Origin: Hyphomonadaceae bacterium
GTDB lineage: Bacteria; Pseudomonadota; Alphaproteobacteria; Caulobacterales; Aquidulcibacteraceae
NCBI GenBank assembly: GCA_021731815.1
Contig: JAKFWO010000008.1
Coordinates: 62,001-126,000 of the forward strand
Length of the DNA: 64,000 bases
Direction of reading: 5' to 3'
The position numbers and the translations under genes were made by a program. Below the pieces are notes generated by a model. The model was not told the DNA's origin and made no database searches. It saw only the letters and a program-made list of their open reading frames with translations. Below, piece by piece: positions 17,742 to 25,945 of this stretch (its first letter is position 1; each line of letters starts with the position of its first letter).

Positions 17742-19094
17742 TTACCTCGCCGGCCGGGGTGGAGATTCGCGCAGGCGGCGCAAGGCTCCTTTGACCAGCA
17801 TGCGCAGCCCGCGCGCGCTGTGAAAGCCGCCATTGACCAGATGCCGCTCGATCAGCACCCGGCGCAGCAGGGCGAAATTTCCGGGATCCCCATTTTGCGG
17901 TGCGCGGAGGAATTCGTCAGGCGTCTGGGCCGAAACAATGCCCGGAATTCTGTAATAAGCGCGGCCCAAAGCCAGAAGCGGTGTGCCGGCCGCCAGTGCC
18001 AATGCCCCCACCGTGGAATTCACCGTGACCACCCCGCGGGCGCGGTGGACGAGATCCCCGATATCGCCGCCATCAAGAAACACGCAGCGCGCGCCGATCC
18101 CCAGATGCTCCGCCTGCTGCCGCACGAAACGGGCCCAGTCGCGCAATCCCGGATCAAGCGGATGCAGTTTGACCACGAGCTGCACGTCCTCCGGCGCGGA
18201 TGCCGCAAAACGCGTCAGGACCTTCCGGATGGCGTTGGCCATGTCGCCGAAATCCGAATGGATACGAATCTGGAAATCATTGTCCAATTGCAGCGGAAAC
18301 AGGAAAAAGGGCCGGTTTTCGAGGCCTTCGAGTACCCGCACGGCCTCGGCCCGTCTCACGCGGGAGCGGGCAAAACGCCGCAGCCAGAGCAGGCCCTCAT
18401 GAACAGGCGATGCATTACGATGGGTTTGGTAGCGGGGGAAAAGCCACGCGCCGAAATAGGTCGCAGCGTAATAGAAAAAGGTTTCCCATCCCCGGCGATG
18501 AAAATGGTTCTCGATCGGGACGGCCAGCGGAAGCGGCACCCCGTCGAGTTCGGCCCCCGCAATGCGCAATTCAGCCAGATTCGCCGGAACTGCGCCCTCA
18601 GCGTGAATACCTCCGCGCGAAAACGCCGCGAAATCAGGCCGCAAATAGCCTTCCTCAACGACAAAAACGGAAATGTCGCGTGCCGCCCCGATCCCGATCG
18701 CGACCCGATGCAAAGGGCGCTGATCGCCGAACAAGATGATATCGGTCACGGGAGTCTGAAGGGCCTCGCGATCGAGGAAACGTTCGAGGAAAGCAGGCCA
18801 GTCCTCGCCTCGGCCGCGAAAGGCACAAGCGCCGGGCAGATGCCAGTCCGACCAGTCGCCGGCATAGAAGTGGATCCGCCGGATTTCGCCACCCTGTGGG
18901 ACGATTGCGCGCGCCAGATCCCGGAAAAATGGCCCCGGCATGCCCTGCAAAAACAGAACCTTGCGGCCGGCAAGGCGTGATTCCCCGGTGCGATCCTGCC
19001 CGGCAGTTTGTAATTCCCTTACGCGGTTCGAATCTTCAGGTAAATCTGAATCAATGATCCGAAAACCGGCAACCGTCTCTTGAGTGGACATCAT
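17742..19094 (-). CDS. kpsS: Capsule beta-Kdo transferase KpsS
   Basis: Transfers the first Kdo to the lysophosphatidylglycerol anchor of ABC-exported capsules (known role of the family). 450 residues with KVLFLQGMPGPFFRDLA, IHFYAGDWSDWHLPG, FVVEEGYLRPDF, FFLFPLQLDNDFQI, VVKLHPLDPG and GVVTVNSTVGALALAAGTP, all family signatures. The first 40 residues are not conserved and no strong ribosome site precedes ATG 19094, so the start is uncertain. It is the first gene of the minus-strand run kpsS, GT4, kpsM, kpsE. Confidence 0.94.
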   Translation of the reverse strand: MMSTQETVAGFRIIDSDLPEDSNRVRELQTAGQDRTGESRLAGRKVLFLQGMPGPFFRDLARAIVPQGGEIRRIHFYAGDWSDWHLPGACAFRGRGEDWPAFLERFLDREALQTPVTDIILFGDQRPLHRVAIGIGAARDISVFVVEEGYLRPDFAAFSRGGIHAEGAVPANLAELRIAGAELDGVPLPLAVPIENHFHRRGWETFFYYAATYFGAWLFPRYQTHRNASPVHEGLLWLRRFARSRVRRAEAVRVLEGLENRPFFLFPLQLDNDFQIRIHSDFGDMANAIRKVLTRFAASAPEDVQLVVKLHPLDPGLRDWARFVRQQAEHLGIGARCVFLDGGDIGDLVHRARGVVTVNSTVGALALAAGTPLLALGRAYYRIPGIVSAQTPDEFLRAPQNGDPGNFALLRRVLIERHLVNGGFHSARGLRMLVKGALRRLRESPPRPAR

Positions 19095-19675
19095 GGCAGG
19101 ATTTACCGGGCAGGAGCAATTAAATCTCTGGCAATGTCAATCATTTGCCAACATTTTGTGCGTCGATTGAATTATACGAGAAAGATGATGGGTGACACGA
19201 ACCCGTTTTCTTGAATTTGTTACGGATCAATCCCTTGAAGTTCTCGCCGGACCCGTGAAGACCCGGACCCGTGAAGACCCGGACCCGTGAAGATATCGCG
19301 CTAATCCCTACGCAAATACGCCGGTCACCGTCGGTCGCAAGATGCGGCAATCTTCGATGAACGGAATCTGAACGCTATTCCGCTCCCGACCGACAATGAT
19401 GCGCTATCTTGTCCCGGACACTCTGGAAACAGGGGCTTCGGCTATCCCCCCTGCGACATTGACTGCCAATCGGCGCAAAAAGTCTCGCCGGCAAACCCGA
19501 AAAGCCGCCCTGGGCAAGCAAATTCTGCTCAGGCCTGACGCACCGTAACAAGAGCATCACGTTTTGGTGTCTGCGGCCCCTGGAATCGGCTCACATTCGC
19601 ACGATGTGGCTGTGCGCCCGTCCAAATTGCGCTACATGGACGGTTGCGGCCGGCCATTGACGGCCGATAATGTGA
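19095..19675. other. Long intergenic region upstream of kpsS and the DsbD-like gene
   Basis: About 580 bases between divergent genes without a supported reading frame. It contains a 16-bp tandem repeat (19248-19295). The stretch 19100-19230 is comparatively rich in A and T and is the best place for the kpsS promoter. Nothing else recognised. Confidence 0.45.
19248..19295. repeat. Intergenic tandem repeat, 16 bp x 3
   Basis: Three copies of CGGACCCGTGAAGACC, the last diverging at its final bases, about 155 bases upstream of the kpsS start. Confidence 0.9.
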
Positions 19676-19705
19676 TTGGCGAAGAAATTGCGCGCAACAT
19701 CGGCG

Positions 19706-22042
19706 ATGAACGCATGTTTGGTCCGGACAGGCCAGGGCCCCGGCTCTCTGGCGAGCCGGTTCGTGGCATGGATATGGGCCGCTTTGGTGATTTCGGTCGC
19801 GGCGGGGGGTCTCGCGCAGGCCGAAATTCCGAGATCTGCTGGCTCGGCAATGGTCGCAACCGCCCAAGGTGCGGGCGCGAAATCGCCTTATTCCGAAGTC
19901 ACGCTGCTCAGCGACCACGCGAGCCTCGCGCCCGGTCAGAAATTCACACTGGCGTTTCGCCAGAAGCTCGAATCCGGCTGGCACAGCTATTGGCGCAATC
20001 CCGGCGATTCGGGCGAGGCCACGCGGATCGAATGGACATTACCTCCCGGGCCTCCCGGCTTTGTGGTCGGCCCGATTCAATGGCCATTGCCTGATGTTCA
20101 GCCGGTCGCGGAACTCGTCAATTACGGATATTCCGATCGCGCAACCCTGCTGATGAGCGGCGAGGTTCCCGCCGCTGCCCGGCCGGGCACGCGCATGAGA
20201 CTGCGCGCGACAGCGGCCTGGCTGGTCTGTTCGGACATCTGCATCCCTGAATCGGCGGAATTGCGGCTCGAATTTCCGATTACGGCGGCCCCCCTCATCG
20301 ACCCCGCCGGAGCCGCCGCCATCGCCGCCGCCCGCGCCAGCCTGCCCGGCCCGGCCGAAGGCATCAAGGCGGCCATCGCGAAGACCCGAACCGGCGCGCG
20401 CCTGAGCGTGACCGCACCGGAACTCGCCATTGCGGCTCAGTCCGGCAGCCTGAAACGCCTGCACTTCTTTTCTTTCGACAATGAAGTCATGGCCCATGCC
20501 GCCCCCCAGCCTGCGTTTTATGGGCCGCGCGGGATCAGCCTCGATCTCGTGCCCGGACTTGCGCCTGAGCGCATCGGAGCCGAAGCCTTGGCCGGGCTTC
20601 TGGTGTTTGAGATCAATGGTGCGCGCAAGGGCATCGAAATCAATGCCGACCGCGCCGCCGGGCCCCGCGATCCGGAATTCACGGGCACTGCCGACCGGCC
20701 ATTGCAGCTCGCTGGCAGCACGCCGGCCCATGATTCCGGATCAGGACCCGATACGGGTTCAGGAAATTCCCCGGAGGGCGGCACAGCCGCGATCGGCCTG
20801 CTGGCAGCGCTCGGTTTCGCGTTTCTCGCCGGGCTGATCCTCAATCTCATGCCCTGCGTCTTCCCGGTGCTGTTCATCAAGGCATTGTCCTTCGCCCGCG
20901 CCGGAAACGACAATGCGAGCCAGATCCGGCGCAATGGCATTTTCTACGCGCTGGGCGTGATGGCGACCTTTGCTGCACTCGGCCTGGCGCTCGCGGCGCT
21001 GAACGGCAGCGGGCAGGTCGTGGGCTGGGGCTATCAATTGCAATCGCCGCTGCTGATCGCGCTGCTGGCGCTGCTGATGACGGCGATCGGGCTCAATCTC
21101 TTCGGCTTTTTCGAGATTGCCGGCCGCTTCCAGAATTTCGGCTCGGGGCTCGCGGGCAAGGAAGGGGCGATGGGGGCCTTTTTCACCGGCGCGCTGACGG
21201 TCGTGGTCGCATCCCCCTGCCTTGCGCCGGGAATGGGGGCAGCGCTCGGCTTTGCGCTGACCAGCCCACCCCTGGAAGCGCTGCTGGTCTTTCTGGTGCT
21301 GGGATTTGGACTGGCGCTGCCTTTCACAGCGCTGAGCTTATATCCGAGGCTCGGCACGCTGCTGCCAAAGCCTGGACCGTGGATGGAGCGGCTGAAGCAA
21401 TTCTTCGCCTTCCCCATGTTTCTGACCGCCATCTGGCTGTTATGGGTTTTGGCCCAGCAGACCGGGGCTGACGGCCTTGCGGGCGCATTGACGGCCATCG
21501 TGGCGCTGGTCTTTGCCATCTGGCTCCTGAAAACGCCGCTGAAGGGTGCAGGCGTCTGGGTGAGCGGGGGACTTGCGGCGCTCGTACTGATCGCGGGCGG
21601 CATCCTGCTCGCCCCGCTGGCGCGGAACGGAGCCGATCCCGCCTCCGGAAATCTGGCAGGTGGGGCCCCATCCTCCCCAATGCTGCGCACGGGCCATCTC
21701 CCGGCCGAGGCATGGAGCCCCGCGCGCGTGGCCGCACTCATGGCCGAGGGCCGCCCCGTCTTTGTCGATTTCACCGCCGCCTGGTGTGTCACATGCCGGG
21801 TCAATACCGCCAATTCGCTCGACCGGCCGGAAGTCGCGCGCGCCTTCGACCGGACGAGGGCCGTGCTGCTGGTGGCGGACTGGACCAATCGCGACCCAGC
21901 GATTGCCGCGGAACTCGCACGCTTCAACCGCCCGGGCGTGCCGTTATATCTGGTCTATCGGCCTGAGGCCCCCGACAGCCCCAGAGTGCTGCCGCAATTG
22001 CTGAGCACGAAAATGGTGATCGCGGCGATCGAGGGACGCTGA
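19706..22042 (+). CDS. DsbD/ScsB-family thiol:disulfide reductase
   Basis: Membrane electron transporter of about 778 residues, predicted to carry reducing power from cytosolic thioredoxin to periplasmic proteins. Order: signal peptide (WAALVISVAAGGLAQA), a periplasmic DsbD-N type domain with WLVCSDICIPESAELRL, a CcdA-like membrane domain of about eight segments starting at LILNLMPCVFPVL and containing SPCLAPGMG with the paired Cys, and a C-terminal thioredoxin domain with AWCVTCRVN. All three Cys pairs are present. The start is uncertain: ATG 19706 gives a good signal peptide; TTG 19676 is also in frame. Confidence 0.9.
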   Translation: MNACLVRTGQGPGSLASRFVAWIWAALVISVAAGGLAQAEIPRSAGSAMVATAQGAGAKSPYSEVTLLSDHASLAPGQKFTLAFRQKLESGWHSYWRNPGDSGEATRIEWTLPPGPPGFVVGPIQWPLPDVQPVAELVNYGYSDRATLLMSGEVPAAARPGTRMRLRATAAWLVCSDICIPESAELRLEFPITAAPLIDPAGAAAIAAARASLPGPAEGIKAAIAKTRTGARLSVTAPELAIAAQSGSLKRLHFFSFDNEVMAHAAPQPAFYGPRGISLDLVPGLAPERIGAEALAGLLVFEINGARKGIEINADRAAGPRDPEFTGTADRPLQLAGSTPAHDSGSGPDTGSGNSPEGGTAAIGLLAALGFAFLAGLILNLMPCVFPVLFIKALSFARAGNDNASQIRRNGIFYALGVMATFAALGLALAALNGSGQVVGWGYQLQSPLLIALLALLMTAIGLNLFGFFEIAGRFQNFGSGLAGKEGAMGAFFTGALTVVVASPCLAPGMGAALGFALTSPPLEALLVFLVLGFGLALPFTALSLYPRLGTLLPKPGPWMERLKQFFAFPMFLTAIWLLWVLAQQTGADGLAGALTAIVALVFAIWLLKTPLKGAGVWVSGGLAALVLIAGGILLAPLARNGADPASGNLAGGAPSSPMLRTGHLPAEAWSPARVAALMAEGRPVFVDFTAAWCVTCRVNTANSLDRPEVARAFDRTRAVLLVADWTNRDPAIAAELARFNRPGVPLYLVYRPEAPDSPRVLPQLLSTKMVIAAIEGR

Positions 22043-22117
22043 GCGACAGCGATAATTATTCCAGGGTCGAATGCTTTCGACTTGCCGTGTCGGCAGGTCG
22101 GCGATAGGTTTGCCTGC

Positions 22118-23566
22118 ATGTCCGCTCTTCCAACGCCTGCCAATTCCCCTTCCCCCAACCGCTGGACGCATGCCCGCGCGCTTCTGCCGCGCTTTCGCGA
22201 TCTGCTTGGCCCCGCGGGTGTTATCGACGCCCCTGCCGATCTTGCGCCCTTCTGCGCAGATTGGCGCGGCCGCGAGCCGGGATCAGCCCCCTTCGCGCTG
22301 TTGCCGGCCACCACCGCCGAATGTGCGGCGATCGTCGGGCTCTGCGCGGAAGCGCGCCTGCCGCTCTGCCCGCAGGGAGGGAATACCGGGCTGGTGCTGG
22401 GGGCGGTGCCGGATGGCGAGATCGTGCTGTCGCTGCGGCGCATGAACCGCATCCGGGCGCTGGATCCCGTCAATGATACGCTGGTGGTCGAGGCCGGAAT
22501 GGTGCTGGCCAATGTCCAGACCACGGCAGCGGAGGCCGGGCGGCTGTTTCCTCTCAGTCTCGCGGCCGAAGGCAGCGCCCAGATCGGCGGCCTGTGCTCG
22601 ACCAATGCCGGCGGCGTCGGGGTTCTGCATTACGGGATGATGCGCGACCTGGTGCTGGGGCTCGAAGTCGTGCTGCCGGACGGGCGCGTGCTCGATGCGC
22701 TCACCGGCCTGCGCAAGGACAATACCGGCTATGACCTCAAGCAGCTCTTTCTCGGGGCGGAGGGGACGCTTGGCATCATCACCGCGGCGAGCCTGAAGCT
22801 CTTTGCCCGGCCAAAGGGCTTTGCCACCGCGATGGTCGGGGTTCCGGATCTCGCCACTGCGCTGGCATTGCTGGCTTTCCTCAAAAACGAGGGGGAAGAT
22901 GCGCTGACCATGTTCGAGGCGATGCCGGATGCCGGTGTGCGTATCACACTCGAACAATTCCCCAATCTGCGCCCGCCGCTCGATGGATCGAGTGCCTGGC
23001 ATATCCTTGTCGAACAAAGCCTGTTCGCGCATGCCGCCAGCCCGGAAGCGCTCGAAACCCTGCTGGCCGAGGCGATGGAACGCGGGCTTGCGGAGGATGC
23101 GGTGATTGCCCGGACCGAGGCCCAGCGTCAGGCTTTCCGCGCCATTCGCGAACATCTGCCGCTGGCGGAAAAGGCGTTCGGCCAGGCGGTGAAGCATGAC
23201 GTGTCGGTGCCGATCTCGGCGATTGCGCAATTCCATGACGCCGCCTGCGCCGCCATTGCGCGGATCGCCCCCGAGGCCCTGATCATCGCCTTCGGCCATC
23301 TGGGCGACGGCAATCTGCATTTCAATGCCGCGCTCGCCCCGGGGGCTGATGCCTCAATCCTTGCGGCAAAGGCCGCCGAAATCACCCGGGTCACGCATGA
23401 TTGCGTCGCCAGTTTCGGGGGCTCGTTTTCCGCCGAACATGGGATCGGGCGCCAGAAGCGCGCCGAACTCGCCGCGCGCAAGAGTCCCGAGGCCCTTGCA
23501 CTGATGCGCGCACTCAAAACCGCCATCGACCCGCTGGGCATCATGAATCCGGGGCGGATCGTGTGA
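22118..23566 (+). CDS. FAD-linked 2-hydroxyacid dehydrogenase (D-lactate/D-2-hydroxyglutarate type)
   Basis: A 482-residue flavoenzyme of the PCMH/GlcD family. The FAD-binding half has PQGGNTGLVLGAVPDG, GMVLANVQ, AQIGGLCSTNAGGVGVLHYG and LFLGAEGTLGIIT; the cap half ends with AFGHLGDGNLHFN (metal-site His) and SAEHGIGRQKR, followed by DPLGIMNPGRIV. These oxidise D-2-hydroxyacids and pass electrons to a quinone or carrier; whether the substrate is D-2-hydroxyglutarate, D-lactate or glycolate is not decidable here. ATG 22118 is chosen because upstream residues are not conserved. Confidence 0.92.
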   Translation: MSALPTPANSPSPNRWTHARALLPRFRDLLGPAGVIDAPADLAPFCADWRGREPGSAPFALLPATTAECAAIVGLCAEARLPLCPQGGNTGLVLGAVPDGEIVLSLRRMNRIRALDPVNDTLVVEAGMVLANVQTTAAEAGRLFPLSLAAEGSAQIGGLCSTNAGGVGVLHYGMMRDLVLGLEVVLPDGRVLDALTGLRKDNTGYDLKQLFLGAEGTLGIITAASLKLFARPKGFATAMVGVPDLATALALLAFLKNEGEDALTMFEAMPDAGVRITLEQFPNLRPPLDGSSAWHILVEQSLFAHAASPEALETLLAEAMERGLAEDAVIARTEAQRQAFRAIREHLPLAEKAFGQAVKHDVSVPISAIAQFHDAACAAIARIAPEALIIAFGHLGDGNLHFNAALAPGADASILAAKAAEITRVTHDCVASFGGSFSAEHGIGRQKRAELAARKSPEALALMRALKTAIDPLGIMNPGRIV

Positions 23567-23676
23567 TCGCAGGGATTCCATGTCCTTCAGAAGCTGTCGG
23601 TCCCGGAACCCGCCCGCGAAAAGTAACCGGGCCGGGTATCGCTGCCCCACCCGAAAAAGCGGGAAAAGCCCTCAAT
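23567..23676. other. Short intergenic stretch
   Basis: No gene. It contains CCCGAAAAAGCGGGAAAAG near 23650, a small GC hairpin that might end the dehydrogenase transcript. Confidence 0.3.
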
Positions 23677-23820
23677 TCACGCGTGGATATCCACATCCCT
23701 GGTTTCGCGGATGAACGACATCCCGATGACAAAGGTAATTCCCGCCACGACGATCGGCCCATAGACCATGGTCAAACAGATGACGAGCGGCGTCGGAATA
23801 CCGATCACCACCGGGGAATT
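23677..23820 (-). pseudogene. Remnant of an MFS (MHS-type) transporter, C-terminus only
   Basis: The minus strand here encodes about 44 residues ending at a natural stop: a hydrophobic stretch (GPIVVAGITFVIGMSF) followed by IRETRDVDIHA. This resembles the last membrane helix and tail of metabolite:H+ symporters of the MHS group, which often end in ETRDVDI. Residues upstream in the frame do not look like a transporter, so the rest is gone or scrambled. Assignment is from pattern memory alone. Confidence 0.5.
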
Positions 23821-23937
23821 TAACTGTCGCCGGATCGGCCCTGATGAACCGGAAACCCTCCCTTCGCGAAACGGCCAGGAATGTCGCATGGGCTCTGACC
23901 GGGCACACCAAAGACCGGAAGAGGTTTACGTCGCTTT

Positions 23938-25038
23938 TCAGCGCTGCGCCCAGGGGCTGCGGAACCGGCGGACCGGCGGTGCATTGGCGGCGGGAAAGGC
24001 GGACATCGTGCCGTTCTGGTCAAGTCCTCCCGGGTCAAAGCCGGCCGGGTCAAAGCCGCCCGGGCCCAAGCCGGCCTGGACCGCCCGCGCGCCGGCATAA
24101 AGCTGAAGCGCCTCGATCCGTTCCTCGATCGAGGGATGGGTGGCGAGCAGCGCATCGAGGCCGCGCGGCCGATGGTCGAGGAACAATTCCGAAATACCCG
24201 ATGGCACGCCCTCGATCTCCGACCGGCCGGAAACCTTGAGCAAGGCCGAGGCCATGGCGTCCGGGTTCTTGGTCAGCTCGACCGCCCCCGCATCGGCCAG
24301 ATATTCCCGCCGGCGCGACAAGGCAAAGCGCGCCCAGACGGACAAGGCATAAGCGATCACGGCGAGCGCGAGACCCAGCACGATGAGCAGAGCAGCCTCG
24401 CCCCCGCCCGAACGGCGGCTGCGATCGCTGCGTGGCAGATTGACATGGCTGATCGATCGGAACAGCAATTCGGCAACCAGCGCCGCCACCCCGACAAACA
24501 CCGCCGCAATCACCACCAGCCGCACATCGCGGTTGCGGATATGGGTGAGTTCATGGGCGAGCACGGCCTCGAGCTCGTCACGGTCGAGCGCGTCGAGCAA
24601 ACCGCGGGTCAGCGTGATGTTCATCGCGCGGTCGGACAATCCGCTCGCAAAGGCGTTGAGGGCCGGCGTGTCGATCACCCGCAATGTGGGCGTGGTCATT
24701 CCCCGCGAAATGCAGAGATTTTCCAGCAGGCGAAAAGCTTCTCCCGTTTCGACCGGATCGGCCCCGCGCGCGCCGGTCGCCGCATCGATCAGGGCCTGGT
24801 GGCCGAACCACGCGATCGCAAACCAGATCGCGGTGGCGATCCCGGCCAGCGGCAGAAACACCAGCAGGAAGCGTTGCAAGGCGGCGACATCCGTGCCCGT
24901 GCCCGACAGGCCGGCGACCACCAGCCCCGCGCCCAATACCGAAAGCCCGACCAGCAGCGGAAACAGCGCAAGCAGCAGCACGGATTTGCGGTTATTGGAC
25001 GCGATATGGGTGTATAATCCGAAGGCTTGCATCGCCAT
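23938..25038 (-). CDS. M48-family zinc metalloprotease
   Basis: Integral-membrane peptidase related to HtpX (366 residues). It has two hydrophobic segments at about 18-40 and 60-80, the zinc site HELTH (about 161-165), further hydrophobic segments, and RREYLADAGAVELTKNPDAM with the third-ligand Glu. THPSIEERI is also typical. The family degrades misfolded membrane proteins. It follows lemA on the same strand by 48 bases, a recurrent pairing. The C-terminus carries a tandem-repeat-coded tail (GGFDPAGFDPGGLDQ), coded at 24019-24078 and not part of the family core. Confidence 0.93.
   Translation of the reverse strand: MAMQAFGLYTHIASNNRKSVLLLALFPLLVGLSVLGAGLVVAGLSGTGTDVAALQRFLLVFLPLAGIATAIWFAIAWFGHQALIDAATGARGADPVETGEAFRLLENLCISRGMTTPTLRVIDTPALNAFASGLSDRAMNITLTRGLLDALDRDELEAVLAHELTHIRNRDVRLVVIAAVFVGVAALVAELLFRSISHVNLPRSDRSRRSGGGEAALLIVLGLALAVIAYALSVWARFALSRRREYLADAGAVELTKNPDAMASALLKVSGRSEIEGVPSGISELFLDHRPRGLDALLATHPSIEERIEALQLYAGARAVQAGLGPGGFDPAGFDPGGLDQNGTMSAFPAANAPPVRRFRSPWAQR
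24019..24078. repeat. In-frame tandem repeat, 15 bp x 4
   Basis: Unit GTCAAAGCCGGCCGG in four copies (outer two degenerate), coding for repeated five-residue GFDPA/G blocks in the protease tail. Confidence 0.85.
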
Positions 25039-25086
25039 TCACCGGCAAAGACGCATCAGTCGTGCAACAGGGGAGGTCACAGGGCT

Positions 25087-25644
25087 TCAGCTGAGCTTGA
25101 TCTGCGGTGCTTCGTCGAGCCGCAGGCGCTCCCCATCATCGAGATCAAAGGGGCTTGCGGCCGCAAAGCCGAGCGCAGGCGCAAAAAACGCCGCCGGCAC
25201 ACGCTCGCGCGCGGTGTTATATTCGGTGACCGTGAGATTGAAGAACCGCCGCGCGGCTGCCAGCTTGTCCTCCACATGCTGCAATTGATCCTGAAGCCGC
25301 ACATAATTGGTATTGGCCTTGAGGTCGGGATAGTTTTCCGACAGCGCAAAAAGCTGGCGCAGCGCCCCCGAAAGCTGCCCCTCGGCGGCCACCTGCGCCT
25401 GGGGCCCGGAGGCTGCCACGGCGCTGTTGCGCGCGGCAATCACGGCATCGAGCGTCTCGCGCTCATGCCTGGCATAGCCCTTCACCACCTCGACCAGATT
25501 GGGGATGAGATCGTGGCGCTGCTTCAATTGCACGTCGATATCGGCAAAGGCCTGATGGGTTTTCTGGCGCAGCCCCACCAGCCCGTTATAGCTCATGAAG
25601 CCGAATACGGCGACAACACCCAATGCGATCAGCAAAAACAGCAT
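25087..25644 (-). CDS. lemA: LemA family protein
   Basis: A 185-residue protein with an N-terminal membrane anchor (LIALGVVAVFGFMSYNG) and the LemA coiled-coil domain: FADIDVQLKQRHDLIPNLVE, YARHERETLDAVIAAR, LSENYPDLKANTNY, LQDQLQHVEDKLAAARRFFN and TEYNTARERVPA. Function is not established; it commonly travels with M48 proteases, as here. A 34-bp direct repeat ends only 11 bases upstream of the ATG, so the untranslated leader lies in or next to it. Confidence 0.96.
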   Translation of the reverse strand: MLFLLIALGVVAVFGFMSYNGLVGLRQKTHQAFADIDVQLKQRHDLIPNLVEVVKGYARHERETLDAVIAARNSAVAASGPQAQVAAEGQLSGALRQLFALSENYPDLKANTNYVRLQDQLQHVEDKLAAARRFFNLTVTEYNTARERVPAAFFAPALGFAAASPFDLDDGERLRLDEAPQIKLS

Positions 25645-25655
25645 TTTCCCCTCCC

Positions 25656-25723
25656 ATTGGCATTTTCAAACCGAAAATGCCTCGACCCAATTGGCATTTT
25701 CAAACCGAAAATACCCGGTTCCA
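25656..25723. repeat. Intergenic direct repeat, 34 bp x 2, each with a hairpin
   Basis: Two tandem 34-bp copies. Each contains GCATTTTC-AAACC-GAAAATGC, an 8-bp-arm palindrome (second copy with one arm mismatch). It lies immediately upstream of lemA and could act as a paired operator or leader structure. Confidence 0.88.
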
Positions 25724-25772
25724 ATCAATCAGCGCGCATACCTGTCCCGACACGGGCCATTTCCGCGAATCT

Positions 25773-25814
25773 GGCTCACCGAGTCTGGCTCACCGAGTCT
25801 GGCTCACCGAGTCT
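25773..25814. repeat. Intergenic tandem repeat, 14 bp x 3
   Basis: Three perfect copies of GGCTCACCGAGTCT plus four bases of a fourth, in the 300-base gap between divergent lemA and the M61 peptidase gene. Confidence 0.93.
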
Positions 25815-25945
25815 GGCAGAATTTTCACTGCTTCACCAGCATTCTGGCGGGAACCCGCGCGAAGAAGCGAATTTGCCACTTGACGCCAGCCCGGGAAGCG
25901 GGTGATCTCCCTGTGCCCTTTCATCGAAAAGCGATGAGGGAACAC

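Noticed and set aside
17730-18980. 416-residue open frame antisense to kpsS
   Set aside because: Shadow of kpsS, whose Kdo-transferase motifs are clear. Other long antisense frames (12422-13663, 34112-35482, 62440-63996) were dropped for the same reason.
25595-25945. N-terminal extension of the M61 peptidase
   Set aside because: It crosses both intergenic repeats and would bury the signal peptide; GAGGG supports ATG 25946.
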